A stretch of 64,000 nucleotides of DNA from Apricaphanius iberus. Taxonomy: Eukaryota; Chordata; Actinopteri; Cyprinodontiformes; Aphaniidae. How positions within the stretch are numbered: position 1 is the stretch's first letter; every line of letters begins with the position of its first letter. Below are positions 13,301 through 28,300 of the stretch, piece after piece. A program made the translations under genes and the position numbers. The stretch lies in NCBI GenBank assembly GCA_028564705.1, contig JAPXFQ010000065.1:186001-250000 (forward strand), written 5' to 3'. The notes beneath the pieces are model-generated. The model was given only the letters and a program-made list of their open reading frames with translations, was not told the DNA's origin and searched no databases.

Positions 13301-16300
13301 CACTATGGGGGAGAAAAAGAAGATAAAATAGTTTTCCATATTGTAAAAATTGGGTTTTCTCACTAGTTAGTGCTATCAGGGGTATATATATATATATAAA
13401 AATGTGTGTGTGTGTGTTTAGAAATAAAAGGGATACATTTCCACAGCTATGCCGATGATGCACGATTATATTTATTCATAAATCCTTAGATCCAGTCAGT
13501 TAGATTACAGGCACGTCTTGAAGACATGAACACATGGATGACTCCAGACAAGACAGAAGTTGTCTTATTTGGACAAGAAGCCCTAAAAAAGAAACTACTT
13601 AGTCAATCACTTTATCCGGATGGCATTAAGTTGGCCTCCGGTAATGACGTAAAGAACCTTGCCGTTATTTTTGACCAATACATGACATTATAATCCCATA
13701 TTGGACAGCTTTCTAGAATTTCCTTCTTTCACCTCTGGAATATTGCTAAAATTAGAAACATCCTATCCAGGAGATAAGCTGAGATAGTAGTCAATGCATT
13801 AGTTACTTCAAGGCTGGACTACTGTAATTCTTTACTATTAGGAAGTACATATCATGCAATTGAAACCCTTCAGTTGATGAAAATGCTGCAGCAAGAGTAC
13901 TGATGAATATTGAAAAGAGAAATCACATTTCTACTGTTTCAGCTTCCCTTCATTGGCTCCATGGTAAATCCAGAATAGAATTTATGATCCTCCTTCAAAC
14001 TTTTTAAATGATTGGAGTGTTTGAATGATCAAATTGAAATTACTTTCTTGACCAGTGCCTCAAGATTATGTTGTGAATTGACGCTATATCAATGAAGTGA
14101 ATTGAATTGAATTTTAAAAGCATATGCCAATTCACGTATTCAGTTCTGAAAAGTAAGATTTACGGGGTGGTTTGTAATCAGTTATTTTTTTTTGTCTTAA
14201 TGTTTTATCTCTTAGTGTGGTATCTGCATGTCTTCCCTCTCCTCCTTTGAGAAACCTGTTGACATGTCCTGTGGCCATGATTTCTGCCGAGCATGCTGGG
14301 AAGAGTAAGTAACAGAACTCCAAAACGTTGGCTTTGAGCTAAGTGTGGGCCTCCTATGAACACCAATGTCATTGTCGACATGATTAGATAAAAAAGCTGT
14401 ACTTCATTAGAGGTCAGGAAGAGAAAGGTGTAACGAAAAAAAAAGAAGCTGCATGCTTATGAATAAATGAAGCATTCCAAAGAAAAACTGTGCAGTTTTC
14501 TTTATGCTTTAACACAGTGATTTACTTGGTAAAATGAGAATGTTAATTATATCATGTTAAAAAAGAAGCATTATTCAATAATTTATTTTTTCTAAATCAC
14601 TTTGATCAATCAGGTCTATTGTTGCACATATGCTTCAGTTATTAAATCCTGTTATTGAAAATAGAGTTTTTTTATTCAGTTAAATTTGGCATAATTAAAC
14701 ATTTAGGGAAATTATGTACTGTTGTAGGTATTGTAATGCTATTCAATTCCTCAAAGAGTTGCTGCCAATCCTGATTGCTGTGGACTGAAAGAATCTCCTG
14801 TAGCGGTCTGTGTTTAAGCGTAACTGAAGAAGGCTCCGACTGAACGCATTCTGTTTTTGTAGGCTAGTCTCATGAAGAGGATGTTCAGGGTCTTTCTGTT
14901 TATGTGAATAAATTCAGGATAGGCGTTAAAAAAATAATCTCCAACAATGATCCACAAATGCAAAGCTAATTTTAAATGAAAATCGGATTTCTGATTTTAA
15001 TCAAAAAAAATTTCCTCTTCCAAAAATGAAATTACAAATGAAAGAAAATATATTTTCCTAAACTTGTATTTATTTCAACCATCCCTTCAAAGATTCATTC
15101 TGAATTCAATGTCCAAATAAATACAAGCTGTAAATCAAGATGGCAGCCTGGTGTCATTCTAAACTACGGAAACCCAATGAGATCATTTGTGGGGGGAAAT
15201 TATCCTGATTTTCCAAAAAATATATATTTGTCATTGAAAGAAAATGGATTGATCAATAAAACAAAACAGAAAAAATGATTGCTTAGCCTTACGTCAGTGT
15301 TTACTGTAATCCCTTTGTTAAAATATGAACTTCTGGTTGTTTCTTATATTTCCAAACGTATGGAAAAGTGGAGGTGTGTTAAACATTTTTTGAGTCATTA
15401 AAATGTTTAATCTTACTAATCTGTTAGACATCTTTACCGCAGATTAGTTGGTATTATTTACAACTAATCTGATTGTTTCTGTCCATATCTCACTAATTTC
15501 TGTAAAACCTGTCGTCTTTGACAGGTTTCTCAATCTAAAGATCCAAGAGGGAGAAGCCCACAACATTTTCTGTCCAGCCTTTGATTGTTTCCAGCTAGTG
15601 CCAGTAGAAGTCATAGAAAGTGTGGTCTCCATAGAGATGGACAGGCGCTACCTCCAGTTTGACATCAAGGTACATTTGGTTTGAAAAGCAACTTTATTAT
15701 TCAGGCAGATGTATACTGTGGTGGGAAACTTCTGCTCAAAGTATTGAAAACTTTTGTCCCTTTGAAATCGAATCATCATTTTTACATTGTTATCTTCAGA
15801 TAAAATTATTCTTTGCTTTTATATGTTTGTTAAGAAAGAGCTCTCACAGCTAAGTCGGAATGACTCTGTCCTCACCGCTCATTTGTCTTTTTTTGGGTTT
15901 TTTTTTGTCCGTAGGCATTTGTGGAAAACAATTCGGCAATACACTGGTGTCCGGTGGCAGGCTGTGAAAGAGCAGTACGACTAAACACTCAGGGCCCCGG
16001 GACCTCTGCAGACCCTCTGAGCTTTCCCCTGCTCCGGGCCCCTGCAGTAGATTGTGGCAAGGGCCACCTCTTCTGTTGGTCAGTAGATGAATAGTGCTGT
16101 ATAAAGTTCACACTAATCATAGACTCGTCACGATTTAGTTTATTTGGCCATTTTGTCTTTTGAAAACTTGATGTATAATACTGAGAAACAAAAGAAAAGT
16201 TTCTGTTTTAAGGGCACTTTTTTTCATTTTTTTATGTTTCCCAAAAGATAGCTCCATAAACTAAAAAAAAAAAAAAACTTGAATAAAATCATAAATTGCA

Positions 16301-19300
16301 ACTTTTTAAAAAAGTTTGTTGGCAATAATAATTTGTTCTGCTTTGCATATTCACCACTTCTGTAGCGTTTGCCTTCTTGCGCACTGGTTTAGCCTCTGGC
16401 CACCGTGATTAAAACCTACCTACTAATGATGGTAATAGCTTAGTGTACCTTACTTCATATTACCTTTCTTGGAAGTAGCTATTGGGTACCTTGAGAAGTT
16501 TAATTGACAGACCATTTGGGAAAATATAGATTCAACTTTAATTATTTCCACAACAGGAAGAGTGTGTAGAGTTGAAATGCAGATTCGGCCATCTGACGGG
16601 GAATCAAGGTCTTTACAGCATCAGTTTTTAAGATTGTGTTTGAGTGTCTTGTTTTAGATTTTTTGTTCATGTTTATTCAGGCTACAAACTGCATTCTTCA
16701 TACTTAACATTTATGTTTATGCATGTAAACTAGGGAGTGTCGAGGAGAGGCACATGAGCCCTGCGACTGCGACACCTGGAAGCTGTGGCTTCAAAAAGTC
16801 AATGAAATGAAACCTGAAGAATGTGAGTATTTACGCCTTTTTTACACTTCCATTAGTTTCCGGCCGTCTCGTGTTACAGTCTTAACAAATCGTTAACAAT
16901 CCTGGCAAACTCATACGTGGGTCATTGGTTCTCGTTCTAAACGTGAAATGCTTTTACAGAATAACTACATTGTGTACAGTTTATTAATATGTTTTTTTTT
17001 ACTTTTCTAATTAATCTCTCTTGTAAGAAACCTAATAAATTACTAGATAAATCTTTATTACAGAGTACTTGGTCTATTATTGCTTAGATCGTTTAGTTTG
17101 CAGAATAATGATAGATTTAGGAATAAATTGCCTGCTACTTCTTCATAGTAATTACATGCAATTTGTCTGTAAATTAAATTGCACCATTTCCATTACAAAT
17201 TATGAATTAAAAAGATGAATCCATGTATTGGACAATTGGTGCAACATCTAAAAGCAGTAATTGGAATGAAATCAATGTAATAGATTATTTTAAAATTCCT
17301 CAAGTTTCACCTAAGTGCCAGTGTTGTTGATGTGACAAGAGAAAAATAATGGCAATTATTTTTGTTTTGGTACTCTCTCCTGTTCGATTTCCCCTGTTTC
17401 TCTTTCATTCTGGCTTTTCAAATGACATATCAGTGATGCTTTGTTAATGGCCAATTACGCTGTTCGAATGTGTGTACGTGTGAGACTGGGTGCATCGGCA
17501 TCATGGGAGATGGCTGTGAAATACCCGAGCAGCACACATTACTCAAGCAGGGGATGTGTAGTAGCGTAGTTTGCGTTGATGTTGAGGTAATAGTCATTCT
17601 CATTTGATCTCATTACGTTTTTATTGTTTTGTTCCCCCCCCCCCCCCCCCCCCCCAACACACACTCCCCTCCACCCCTCCTCTTGCAGTGGCTGGTGTAA
17701 GTGAAGCTTATGAGGATGCAGCCAATTGCTTGTGGTTACTCTCCAACTCTAAACCTTGCCCCACCTGCAAGTCTCCAATACAGAAAAACGAGGGCTGCAA
17801 TCACATGCAGTGTGCCAAGGTACGTTACAAAAAACGTCGTCTACAAACTCCCCCTACCACTGTGAGACATAACACAGCACAATGGGTCCTGGTTCTGAGA
17901 AGTTGCTCCTGCTTCAGTCATACAGTTTCAGTCAAATGTTTAGATCAACTCATTATGAATTTATTGTGGATTTGGTATTTAATTTTAGCATGTTGTTTGG
18001 TGAATTTGGGTATAATTTGATATGCTCTAACCAGACACATCAAAGCTGGAATAGAACTGCATGGAGCAGGATATGGCTGACTGAGTGAATTTTCCTGGAA
18101 TTTCCCTGACCTCTACGCTATATTAGATTTGTGGACTTTGCTTAAAAGTCGGGTCTCTAACAGGAAATCAACCGGGAACTCTACCTTTTCTTCCAAGAAG
18201 AGCAGACGACCAGACTAAAACTGGAAAGCTTTTTGGAAGTATTGCCGGATTAGGAAAATTGAAACTAATATTAAAGATGTATGGAAACAATTCAGCTCGT
18301 AAATCCAATTTATGTGGCCACTTCCTCTTTTTAAAATTTATTTAACTAAGGCTGCACAATATATCGCAAATATATCTTCATCATAATATCAGTACGTGCA
18401 ATGCTCATATCACACATGACTGTTTGGAGTGCAAAAAATGGTGGCTAATATGTTCCAAGTGTTACTAACCTGCATTTTAAATGCGAACTAAATATTTAGC
18501 CAATTGGACAGAGTCTCAAGGCAGCACATGCTCACAACAAATAGAAATGACGTTGCTTAAAATGCTAAAGGTCACAGATTGTAGGAAGCAGAGATGAGAT
18601 GGGGAGGGAAATAGGCATATATCACACTTGATATCCCCATCACAAGATTTTCCAATAACATGCAGCCTTGTATTAAAGTTCTGTGTTTTTTTATCAATTT
18701 AACTTCACAAAAGAACAGCATAGTGATGAAAACACCAAAACGGATGATGATGATAATAAGAGGACGTGAACTTCTGACCACTCTTTTCTGGAAGCTAAAG
18801 CATAACTATCTGACTGGATTATTCATAAACTGTGTACAAAGTAATTTGACATATCATACACTGACACGTCTTCTACCCATACCTGCAATTTTGCGACCTC
18901 TTTAAGCTCCAGGTGGAGTTGGTGAATCATTTTAATATGATTATATTTAGTTTTTGCTTTTATGTTTGAAACAATTTACCCAGATATGTTTTTCTCAGTT
19001 GTCACTGATTTTTAAGTAGGCAGTTTTCTCCAAGGAATATGCTTAAATTGAATAATGAGAGGATTTATTTGATAATGCGGAGCAATTTATTTAGCTCTTT
19101 GACATTTGAAAAGCTGAAACAAAACATTTCATAAAAAGGGGCTTTAGAGTTGCCCACTACATACTTTTGACTCCGCTGAAGACCTATCATGATTCTGGAT
19201 TGTCAAATATCTTTTTAAATCTTGATCCAGTTTCACTCTCCCCTGAAACTGTTCAGATGTTCCACAGGGGCAAGAGTTGAGAAAACATTTCTTTTGATCC

Positions 19301-22300
19301 TCTTGAAAAGTCAAGTATTATCTCTGTCGTTTTGCGTAATCTAAAGGAGTCACTGATTCATAGTTTTTCTTCATTCAGATGAGTCTGTATGCAACACTCT
19401 ATCTGGCTATAGTTATTGTAGCCGTATACTGGCTCTGACTTCACCCATCTCACAGATCAACTTAATAACAAATGGCTGCCTGCTGACTGACTCAACAGCC
19501 TGGAGATAACTTCACTTTTACATTTTCACACAAAATGCTTCTTGGACGAAACGCATTAAACAAATAACAAGAAGAAGCTATTGAATGACAATCCACACTG
19601 GCATTACAAAGGCAGCCTTCTAAGTAAAAAAAGTCAAGGTTGAAAATCTAGTGAAGGTGTTGTTTGTCAGATGATTAGAAAATTGTCCTCATTGCCAAGA
19701 TAGCATCTTAAAATTTAGCCGAAGATAAATTGATGGTTTGGGGGTGTTTTGAGTCAATTCTAGCTGATATTTTAATCACATTTCAAGGCATATTCGATAA
19801 GCATGTTTATTACTCTGTCATGTTGCTTTGCTTTGCCTTTAGGAACTTATTTAAAAGGGCTTGGTGTTGTCAGGCTTAAGGACGGTGAACTCGATCCAAA
19901 CTAGGCAGCACAACAGGCTTTTCCACAGGAAAATCGTTTACTTTTAGTAACCTTAACCTCACCTTATAAAAGGTTGTAGGATCAGCTTCGCTGAAATGTT
20001 CAAATCATGCAGCCAAAAATTTTTTTGTTTTTCTGCCAACATGCTGGCAAATGTGAAAGAGAGACTCCTTCCTTTAAAGCAATATACTAGGATAGTTTAC
20101 AAAGTTATCACAGCCAATATTAGCAACTTTATAATTTTATGGTTTAGTTTTATATTTGTTCACAAGTTTTATTAAGATATTGGCTCTCATTTTAAGAGAA
20201 CCCTGTTTTTAAAGTGCAATATACCCCCGAATGAACTTTGCATTTTCCCTAATAAACTGTATAAGTCAGTGTCTAATAGTGCCGTCTACGTGTCTGGTCA
20301 TTATTTTTGGTATTTTAGTTAAAAAGCGCCTCCTTTTGGTGCATTTTTCAAGCAGGAAATGTGGGCAGAGTAAGACTCTGATGTGTGTGTTGGGGGGGGG
20401 GGGGGGTGAGTTGCTCTTTATGCATGAAAACAACATAATATGAAAACAGAAACAAAAGCCGAATTGTATAGAAACCTGTTATTTAAGGCCCCACAATTTC
20501 CTCATTGCAAAAAAGGTTGCAGTATATTGTTATAGAAATGTTTATTTCAGGATGTGACTAACCAGGATTTGGATTTTCTCCACCAATCTAGAAGTCTTTT
20601 CACATTTTAAAGTGAAAGAATAAGAAAAAGAAGACTGCCGCTGCTTGGATTGACCTTTATAACTAAGAGCCATGTGGATGAGACCTAAACACAGCGCAGC
20701 CGTAACAACAGGAAGAAACATGTTAAGAGTCAATCAATGAGTCATATCAAAATTCAGTTCAGTTCAAAAGTACTTTATGCATCCTAATGGGAAATGAAAT
20801 GTTGTTGCAATTCATATTTCCAAGTATCTATACAGAGCTAGGTTTAATAGACACTTGATAAGTCTAAACTACTATCACTGTTTTTGGTGTCCCTGAAAGA
20901 AGCAAACTGCAGTAATACTGCTGCAATGCTTTTTTTAACTATGACAATTTTATTTTATTTTTTTCTACTGGTTCAAGGGTCCAACTTGTGATTCCCTTTG
21001 GCGAAATGGAGCTGCCCTCACATACTATAAGGCCATTTTAAGCTTGAGTTGCCTGACCTGGTATTTCCTTATATAAAAAATTGCTTCAGTCATACTTCTG
21101 GGAAACATGGTAGTAGTGTTGCTAAGGAGCTGCTATCTTCTTCCTTCTGGTCTTTTTCGGCAAACTTTTCTTTCCTCCTTTAGTCTGTCCATTTTACACC
21201 ACTGTGCATCCATTTACCACCACCCCTCCTTCCCCCCCGGTTCTTTGCTTTTGTATTGGTTTTTCTGAAGTGTCATGTAAGTGTAGCGTTTCCAGGACAA
21301 CGCAGTCAGCCTTTTATGTCGCCTAAGCACTTGTGACACGGGGAGAAAGCTACTAAGATGCAAACGCGCCACAGATTCAAGTGCCTAGTGTTTTGTTATT
21401 CAGCAAAGCCAATCGGACTTACTGATTGTTAATTTTGTCGGTGTGCCTTCTGGTGGCAGCAGACTGCAACATGTGACATCCAAAGAGCTGTTTTTCTGAT
21501 GCAAAACGTTGCTTCTCCTTTATGTTCTGGTTGTTATTAAAACACATAAATGAGAAACTTAATTCGAGTAAATCATGTACTTTCTAAGTTATACTCTCCC
21601 ATTAGTTGTTTCTTTTAGAAGATTTTAATTCAATTTCTATTTAAGATTTTAAAAAATGTACAAAAATATATAGTCAAATCAATTGAGCTGTATGCCAGTA
21701 TCTAATTTACTATAGGACAGGTTAGTGATTATTACTTAGCAATCTTGTCTCTGGAGTAGCATCCAACCACTGCAGATGTTGTAGAAAAAAAAATAATTTA
21801 TTTTCTGCTTTACCAGTGTAAGTATGACTTTTGCTGGATCTGCCTGGAGGAGTGGAAAAAGCACAGCTCATCAACCGGTGGCTACTACCGCTGCACCCGT
21901 TACGAAGTCATCCAGCAGGTGGAGGAACAGTCCAAGGAAATGACAGAAGAGGTACATACTCACACACTAGAATTGGATTATGTTATATAACAGTCATGTT
22001 ATTTGCAATGATTTTATCCCAATAGGATGTGCTGTCCTTTCACAGCCATTTGTGACAACAGGGAGCAGACACAGTTGCGTGACTGCAGCTGTTATTTGAG
22101 AAGTCCCCTGTTGCAATGATTTACAATAAATATTTTGCAGGCAGCCATGCAGGTTCTCCATATAATTATTTATTCTTTAATGAAAGCGTTAAACTAGCTG
22201 ACAAAGAAACGCTGCATTTAATGTAATACTTTGATGATGAAAAAAATTGTGTAGGCACCACCTACAATGTTATTGGAGCATGCACCTTGTGTTAGTTTTA

Positions 22301-25300
22301 GTGTTTTAAAGAGACAGTGTATAGTTTTTACCATTAATCTCTGGTAATATCCATCAAAATATTGTTGAAAATGAATAAAATGATGCCCAAGCATTGAAAA
22401 GTGTTGGCTGATTCGTAACATATAACCATAAAAAGTGGATCTAAAATACACGGGTGTGGGTCCTATTGTATGGAGGGCGACATTTTATGGATGTTGCGTT
22501 TCCTTCTATTTGAACCGATGTGGACAAAACACCTTTACTGATTTTTGAAAACGCTGTTACATCCCTTTTCCGTTCGTCCTCATTAGAAGTTTAAAATGAA
22601 GAGCTCTATGAAGAGACTTAAAAAAAAAAAAAAACTTTCTCCAACCCTGACCAACCTGATCCTAGATGTACCCAGCCCAGGTCGCTGTCCCCACTCGGAG
22701 AGAGGTGCACAATGAAATGTGTCATTTTTCTATTGAGATCATTCCGTCTAACATTACAGCTTATCCATTTACAAAAATATCTGAATAATATCACTAACCT
22801 GCAAAATGCTGAAAACGTTTGCCTTTGTTGTGTTGTTTTGCACATTAACCTCTTCATTCACTGCTTGTGATGAAAAGAGAATCTGATCTGCCTTTCATTT
22901 TGCGGCATATATTTCTCTGCCTTTTAGTAGAAAATTGCGCAATTGCAATTTTTGGCCTGTATGGCCACCCGTCGTCACTCGAACACACAACTACCGCTTG
23001 CTTGCAATGACTTAGGTATGTACTGCCCGCTATCAACAGGAAACTACACACCGTCACTGTAAATGTTTAAATGGTCTTTTCCAGGTTCTAAAATTGTTAA
23101 AAATCTAATCTTAAGTATGCCAAAATATGCAACAACTCTCAACATGTCAGTAATAAAGAGATAAAGATGGTGCTAAATCGGAGAAGCTTGCAAAAAAAAA
23201 AAAGTATCTTGAGGACTGTAATAAAAATCTGGTGTCTCCAGCTCCAGTCCTCAAAAGCTACTGCCCCGCAACTTTTAGATATATTCCTACACAACTTGAC
23301 ACCAAACCATTCATTTGAATTCTGACAATTACCTTTTAAATAATTACAGAAAGAAATACGGGATTTTTACACAACAAAAATATGTATAATTGATGTTGTT
23401 TATACTGTCCATCCAAAGGCTCAATAAACTGATCTCAGGCTGTGTTTTATTGGATTTTAATGTCGGTAGGGCAATTATAATACACTGGTAGCGCTTTTCT
23501 TAATCCTCTTATTTATTGAATTAAAAAAACTCTGCAGTAAACCTCATGAACCTCATATTTTATGCATTGAGAGGTTGTCAAGGATAGCTCTTGTTGGGGG
23601 GAAACTTGATTTAATCATGTAGTTCCTTTTTAAACACATTCCCAATCAGAAAGCCTCCTCCTCACAGACCAAAAGAAGTTAATTCTTAGTTTGCTTTTAC
23701 ATTCCTCTCAATCATCAATACAGATTTCACCTTTGGCATGGCTTCCTTTGACTCCCCAGTTGTAGAGTATTTACACTTTGTCTGTTAGAGAGAACAACAT
23801 GTTCAGGAGTTTACTGACTGTGACTGTCTCGTCACGGTGTTGCAGGCAGAGAAGAAGCACAAGAGCTTTCAGGAACTTGATCGTTTTATGCACTACTACA
23901 CACGCTTCAAGAACCATGAGCACAGCTATCAGGTAAACTTTGCCTTCCTCTGTTGGTTAATTTGCATATTCTACTGACAGGCATGCAATCTAAGAAACCT
24001 TGGGGGAAACTTATCTCATAAACAGACAGGCATTTTGTTCTGAAGTACTAATTTTTACAATGGTATAGTCTTTTTGTATAAAACAAGTGTTAGATTCTAA
24101 CCAGCTGTAATGTTACAAATAGATATAATAACAGCTAAAGTAATTAACACAGTTATTTTTTTAAACAACTGCATCCTTGATATTCAATTAGGGCAACTCT
24201 GACATCTTTAACATTTTGACAAACATTTTGACACGAGTCACTGTAATAAAAGCTGCAGTTAGAAGCTTTAGTTTAAAGTACGAAATGCAAAAAGAGGAAG
24301 GAACTTTTCACAGCAGCTGGTCATACTTTTATAGCTGATTGTTGTCTAGTCTATAAATCACTCTCAAAAGTCATCTGTTCCAAGCACAGTGGTATTTATT
24401 TAACTTCATGTATTGCATCTCTGTCCATTGTTTGGCTAAGCAAGATTCCCAGCACTGTTTTACTCAACAATGCAATTTTGTGTCTTCCTTGTAGCTTGAG
24501 CAGCGCCTTTTAAAAACAGCCAAAGAGAAGATGGAGCAGCTCAGTCGAGCCCTCAGTGGAAGTGAGTGTGCAGTCTACCATGACGGTGTCAATCTTTATT
24601 ACACATATATCTCCAACTTTATCTCCCCTCTGGTGTTAAATATTTGAAAGCTGGGACATGAGAAGGAAAAACCCTGAAGTGTAATTTAATTATATCAACC
24701 TTAGGTATAGTTATATAGTATTCAACAGACTATACAGGGCTGCTGTACAGGCGTGAAAGGAAGTTGGATTTTATATTCTTTCTCCAAACATGACAAATTG
24801 AATTTAGACCAAAAAGATCCACTTATGTCTCAGCATGGCCTTCTCCCATTCCTCCTCTAAATCATCCAGATGATAATTGGAAAAACTTCAGACAGTCCTT
24901 GACATGCGCTGTCCTGAGCAGGGGGACTTTGCGAAGCAGGATTTTAATCCATGACGGCGGAGTGTTACTGATGGTTTTCTTTGAGACTGTGGTCCCAGCT
25001 CTATTCAGGTCATTGACAAAGTCCTGCTGTGTAGTTCTGGGTTCTGTAGTTCTCCGACACTGTCCTCATGATCATTGATGCCCCACAAGGCGCTCCAAAC
25101 CGAGGGAGATTGACAATTGTCTTGATCTTTTTCTTTATCCCAATTATTGCACCAACAGTTGTGGCCTTCTCACCAAGCTCCTTGCCTATTGTCCTGTAGC
25201 CCATCCCAGCCTTGTACAGCTCTACAATTTTATCCCTGATTTCCTTGCACAGCTCTCTGGTCTTGGCCATTGTAGAGAGGTTGGAGTTTGTTTGAGTGTG

Positions 25301-28300
25301 TGGACAGGTGTCTTTTATACAGGTAACAAGTTCAGACAGGTGCAGTTAATACAGGTAATGAGTGGAGAACAGGATGGCTTCTTAAAGATGAACTAACAGC
25401 TCCGTGGGAGCCTAAATTCTTACTGGTTGACAGTTGATCAAATACTTATGTCATGCAACAAAAAGGAAATTAATAATTTAAAAATCATCCACTGTGAGTT
25501 TCTACCTTTGATACAAATTGCAGACCTCTACATGCTTTGTAAGTGGGATAACTTCAGAAATCAGCAGCATATCTAATACTTATTCTCCCCGGGTCTACGC
25601 CATTATCCGTCAAATCGAGATGCTCTTCGTTATGGAGGACCATCCCTGCCAAAATTGACAATTAATAAATAAATGTGAACATAAATAAATGAAAAATTAA
25701 ATGGGTAAATAAATGCAATAAAAAATAAATGTGGAAATAAATACAAAGTAATTATTTAGTTTTACATTTGGTTATTTATCTCCACATTTATCCATTATTA
25801 CCAAATTTATTTAGTTATTTCCCCATCTATGTATTTCCACATATTTTTATTTCCATGTTTATTCATTTACAAAAGTGCATTCTAAAGCCTGATTGGTCAG
25901 TTTCAAAACTCTGTAAGTTCACACAAGACTGGCTCACTGCTGAAGAGTGCTAGCGTCAACTGGCTGCTCTGTGTGTCTGTAACAGTTGAGATACTGGCTG
26001 CTGGAATCTCACTGTCAGACTAATGCTGGTTCAACACCAGATCTGTCCTTGACATGGAGGGCTCCTGCGAACAACAGTTGAAATCGGAGGCGCATTAGAT
26101 GATGTGCTGGACAGCAGGGTTAATAAGTGAAGGCTAAATCTTCAAATCCAAGGTCGTCTGTTTGTTTTTGAAATTGCCGAGAACAATTATTTTAAACTTG
26201 GATGCAGTTTGAGGATTGCTGGGGACAGTTATTAAATATTTATATAGCCTCTAATTATTCATCCATTTCATGTTTGATTACAATATGCAGTGTATTAACG
26301 TGGTGAAAATCGTATCTTTGTTAAATCAATACAAGTTAAAATCCATAAGTTTAACTATTTTCCTTTTTCAACGTCACCAATAGGCTGTTGGTTGGCAAGA
26401 ATTATTAAAATCCATACCGTAGCACAGAGAATAATGTTGGATATAATATGTACTCGCACCAGCAGAATATGCAACCATAAAACCTGCTCATTTGGCAACC
26501 CCAACACTGTTCTCTGTGGAGAAACTTCACATTTAACTTACAGCCGACAGTCCTGCAATCGGGCAGCTACCTGTGGGTGATCTGCATGAAGTTGTTTCTC
26601 TGGTGGAAAAAAAACAAATTGAATTTCTTGGCTCCGGGAGGAAGGTTATTTAAGGCGAGCGGACTGGGAGTGAGACAATATTGTTATGTTTTGTTTAAGA
26701 GTCCCAAAGAGGAAAATGTTCTTATGGTTTTTTTTTTGTGTGTTTTTTTTGTGGAGGGATGACGCAATCCTGTCGCTATCTATCTATCCAGCAATTCAGG
26801 AATGAGAAATCTAGGTAGGGACTGTGGACAGTGTTTGCTTTATTGCATTATTTCTGCACAATATAAATTTCATTTGCAGTATCCAAATAATGAAAGTCTA
26901 ATAATTCACTATAATTTATGACTGATACAGAAACTTTGCTGGGAGAACAGTGGCTGTTAGATCAGTGGTGGTAAAGAATTTCCGCATCAGGTTTGGTGGG
27001 GACAAACCCATCAATCATAATTATTGCTTGGGACATGTCCCGGGTAAAATGATGCCTATATTTAAATCTGTTAGAAACACCCACCTTATTAGAATACACT
27101 TTTGGAAATAAGTAAATCTGGGAATGTGGAAATGAATGTGAAAATAATTAATAAATTAATGTGGAAATAATGCATAAATAAATGTGGAAATAATATGTAA
27201 ATAAAATTGGAAATAATACCTAAATAAAGAAATGTGGAAATACAATACTAAATCTTTTACGTACCTATTTGAGATCCATTTATTTTCAATTGTATTTGTC
27301 CATTTATTTACTTTTATATTTATTCATTTAAAAATGTACTTTCAGTCTTATTTATTTCCATATTTATTTTTGTAGGTTTATTTACAAATATATTTCCAAT
27401 TTCATTAATGTATTCCCACATTTATTTTTATTTCCTGTATTTATTTATTTTATTTTTTAAATGTACAAACGTATTTCCTCACTAATTTATGTATTGTCAA
27501 TTTTGGCAGGGATGGTCCTCCATACTCTGTTGCCTGCGCAAGCACAGACTAAGTAGAGCTCAATTTTTGTTTTACTATCCATCGGGCGCAACGATGAGCA
27601 CACGTTTGGGATTGGTCAGCCCAACATCGGCCCCATATTTCACTAATACGGTGCTCTATAGTCTATGTAATTAGAAGTTAACGTAGGTTTTGGGTAGTAG
27701 TTGCTTTATATTGCAATGCCAGTTTAAGCCCTTTTGACAATTTTTAACACCAGGAGGTGTAAGGAACTAAAAACAAATATAAACAAATACAGTGGTCTGT
27801 TTTTTTTTGTTTTTAAGTATTCACTGAGTTGCACTTCTAGGAAAAAGCTTTCCAGATCAATCAAAGTTCACTTTCTACTCCTTGAGTGGAGATGCATTTA
27901 AAAGCTAAAGTAAATAAACTCTAGTTGACCAGAGACGATACTTCAGTGGTAGGCTGACTCGTCACAAAATGTCTGCACCCCTGCGGTCCTGGCAGAGAAT
28001 AGTTTTGCAACACTGAAACCGGGGCCGAGAAGTATAAAAGGAAAAAGTCTCTGTCAGTACGTCTGTGTGTGAGTGCCAACTTGCTGACGGAGTAGTATAA
28101 ACTAGGCTTTACTCCAGTAGTTCTCAGATTTCTGTAATTTTTCTCCCAGGTACTGTTGAATTAAATAATTATCATAAGTAATTCAATGCATGTTCAAGCA
28201 GAGACAAAATGGAGCCAATTTCCAGTTTAACATTTATTTTGAACAGATTAACAAATTGCAGTTTACAGAGAAAGTTGCCCTAGTTTCTCTGTGGTCCAAG

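Noticed and set aside
13104..13463. 119-codon minus-strand frame
   Set aside because: Runs through a (TG)n/(TA)n microsatellite and an L2 fragment.
25010..25270. 86-codon frame resembling a helix-turn-helix protein
   Set aside because: It is the broken head of a Tc1 transposase, not a host gene; recorded as a mobile element.
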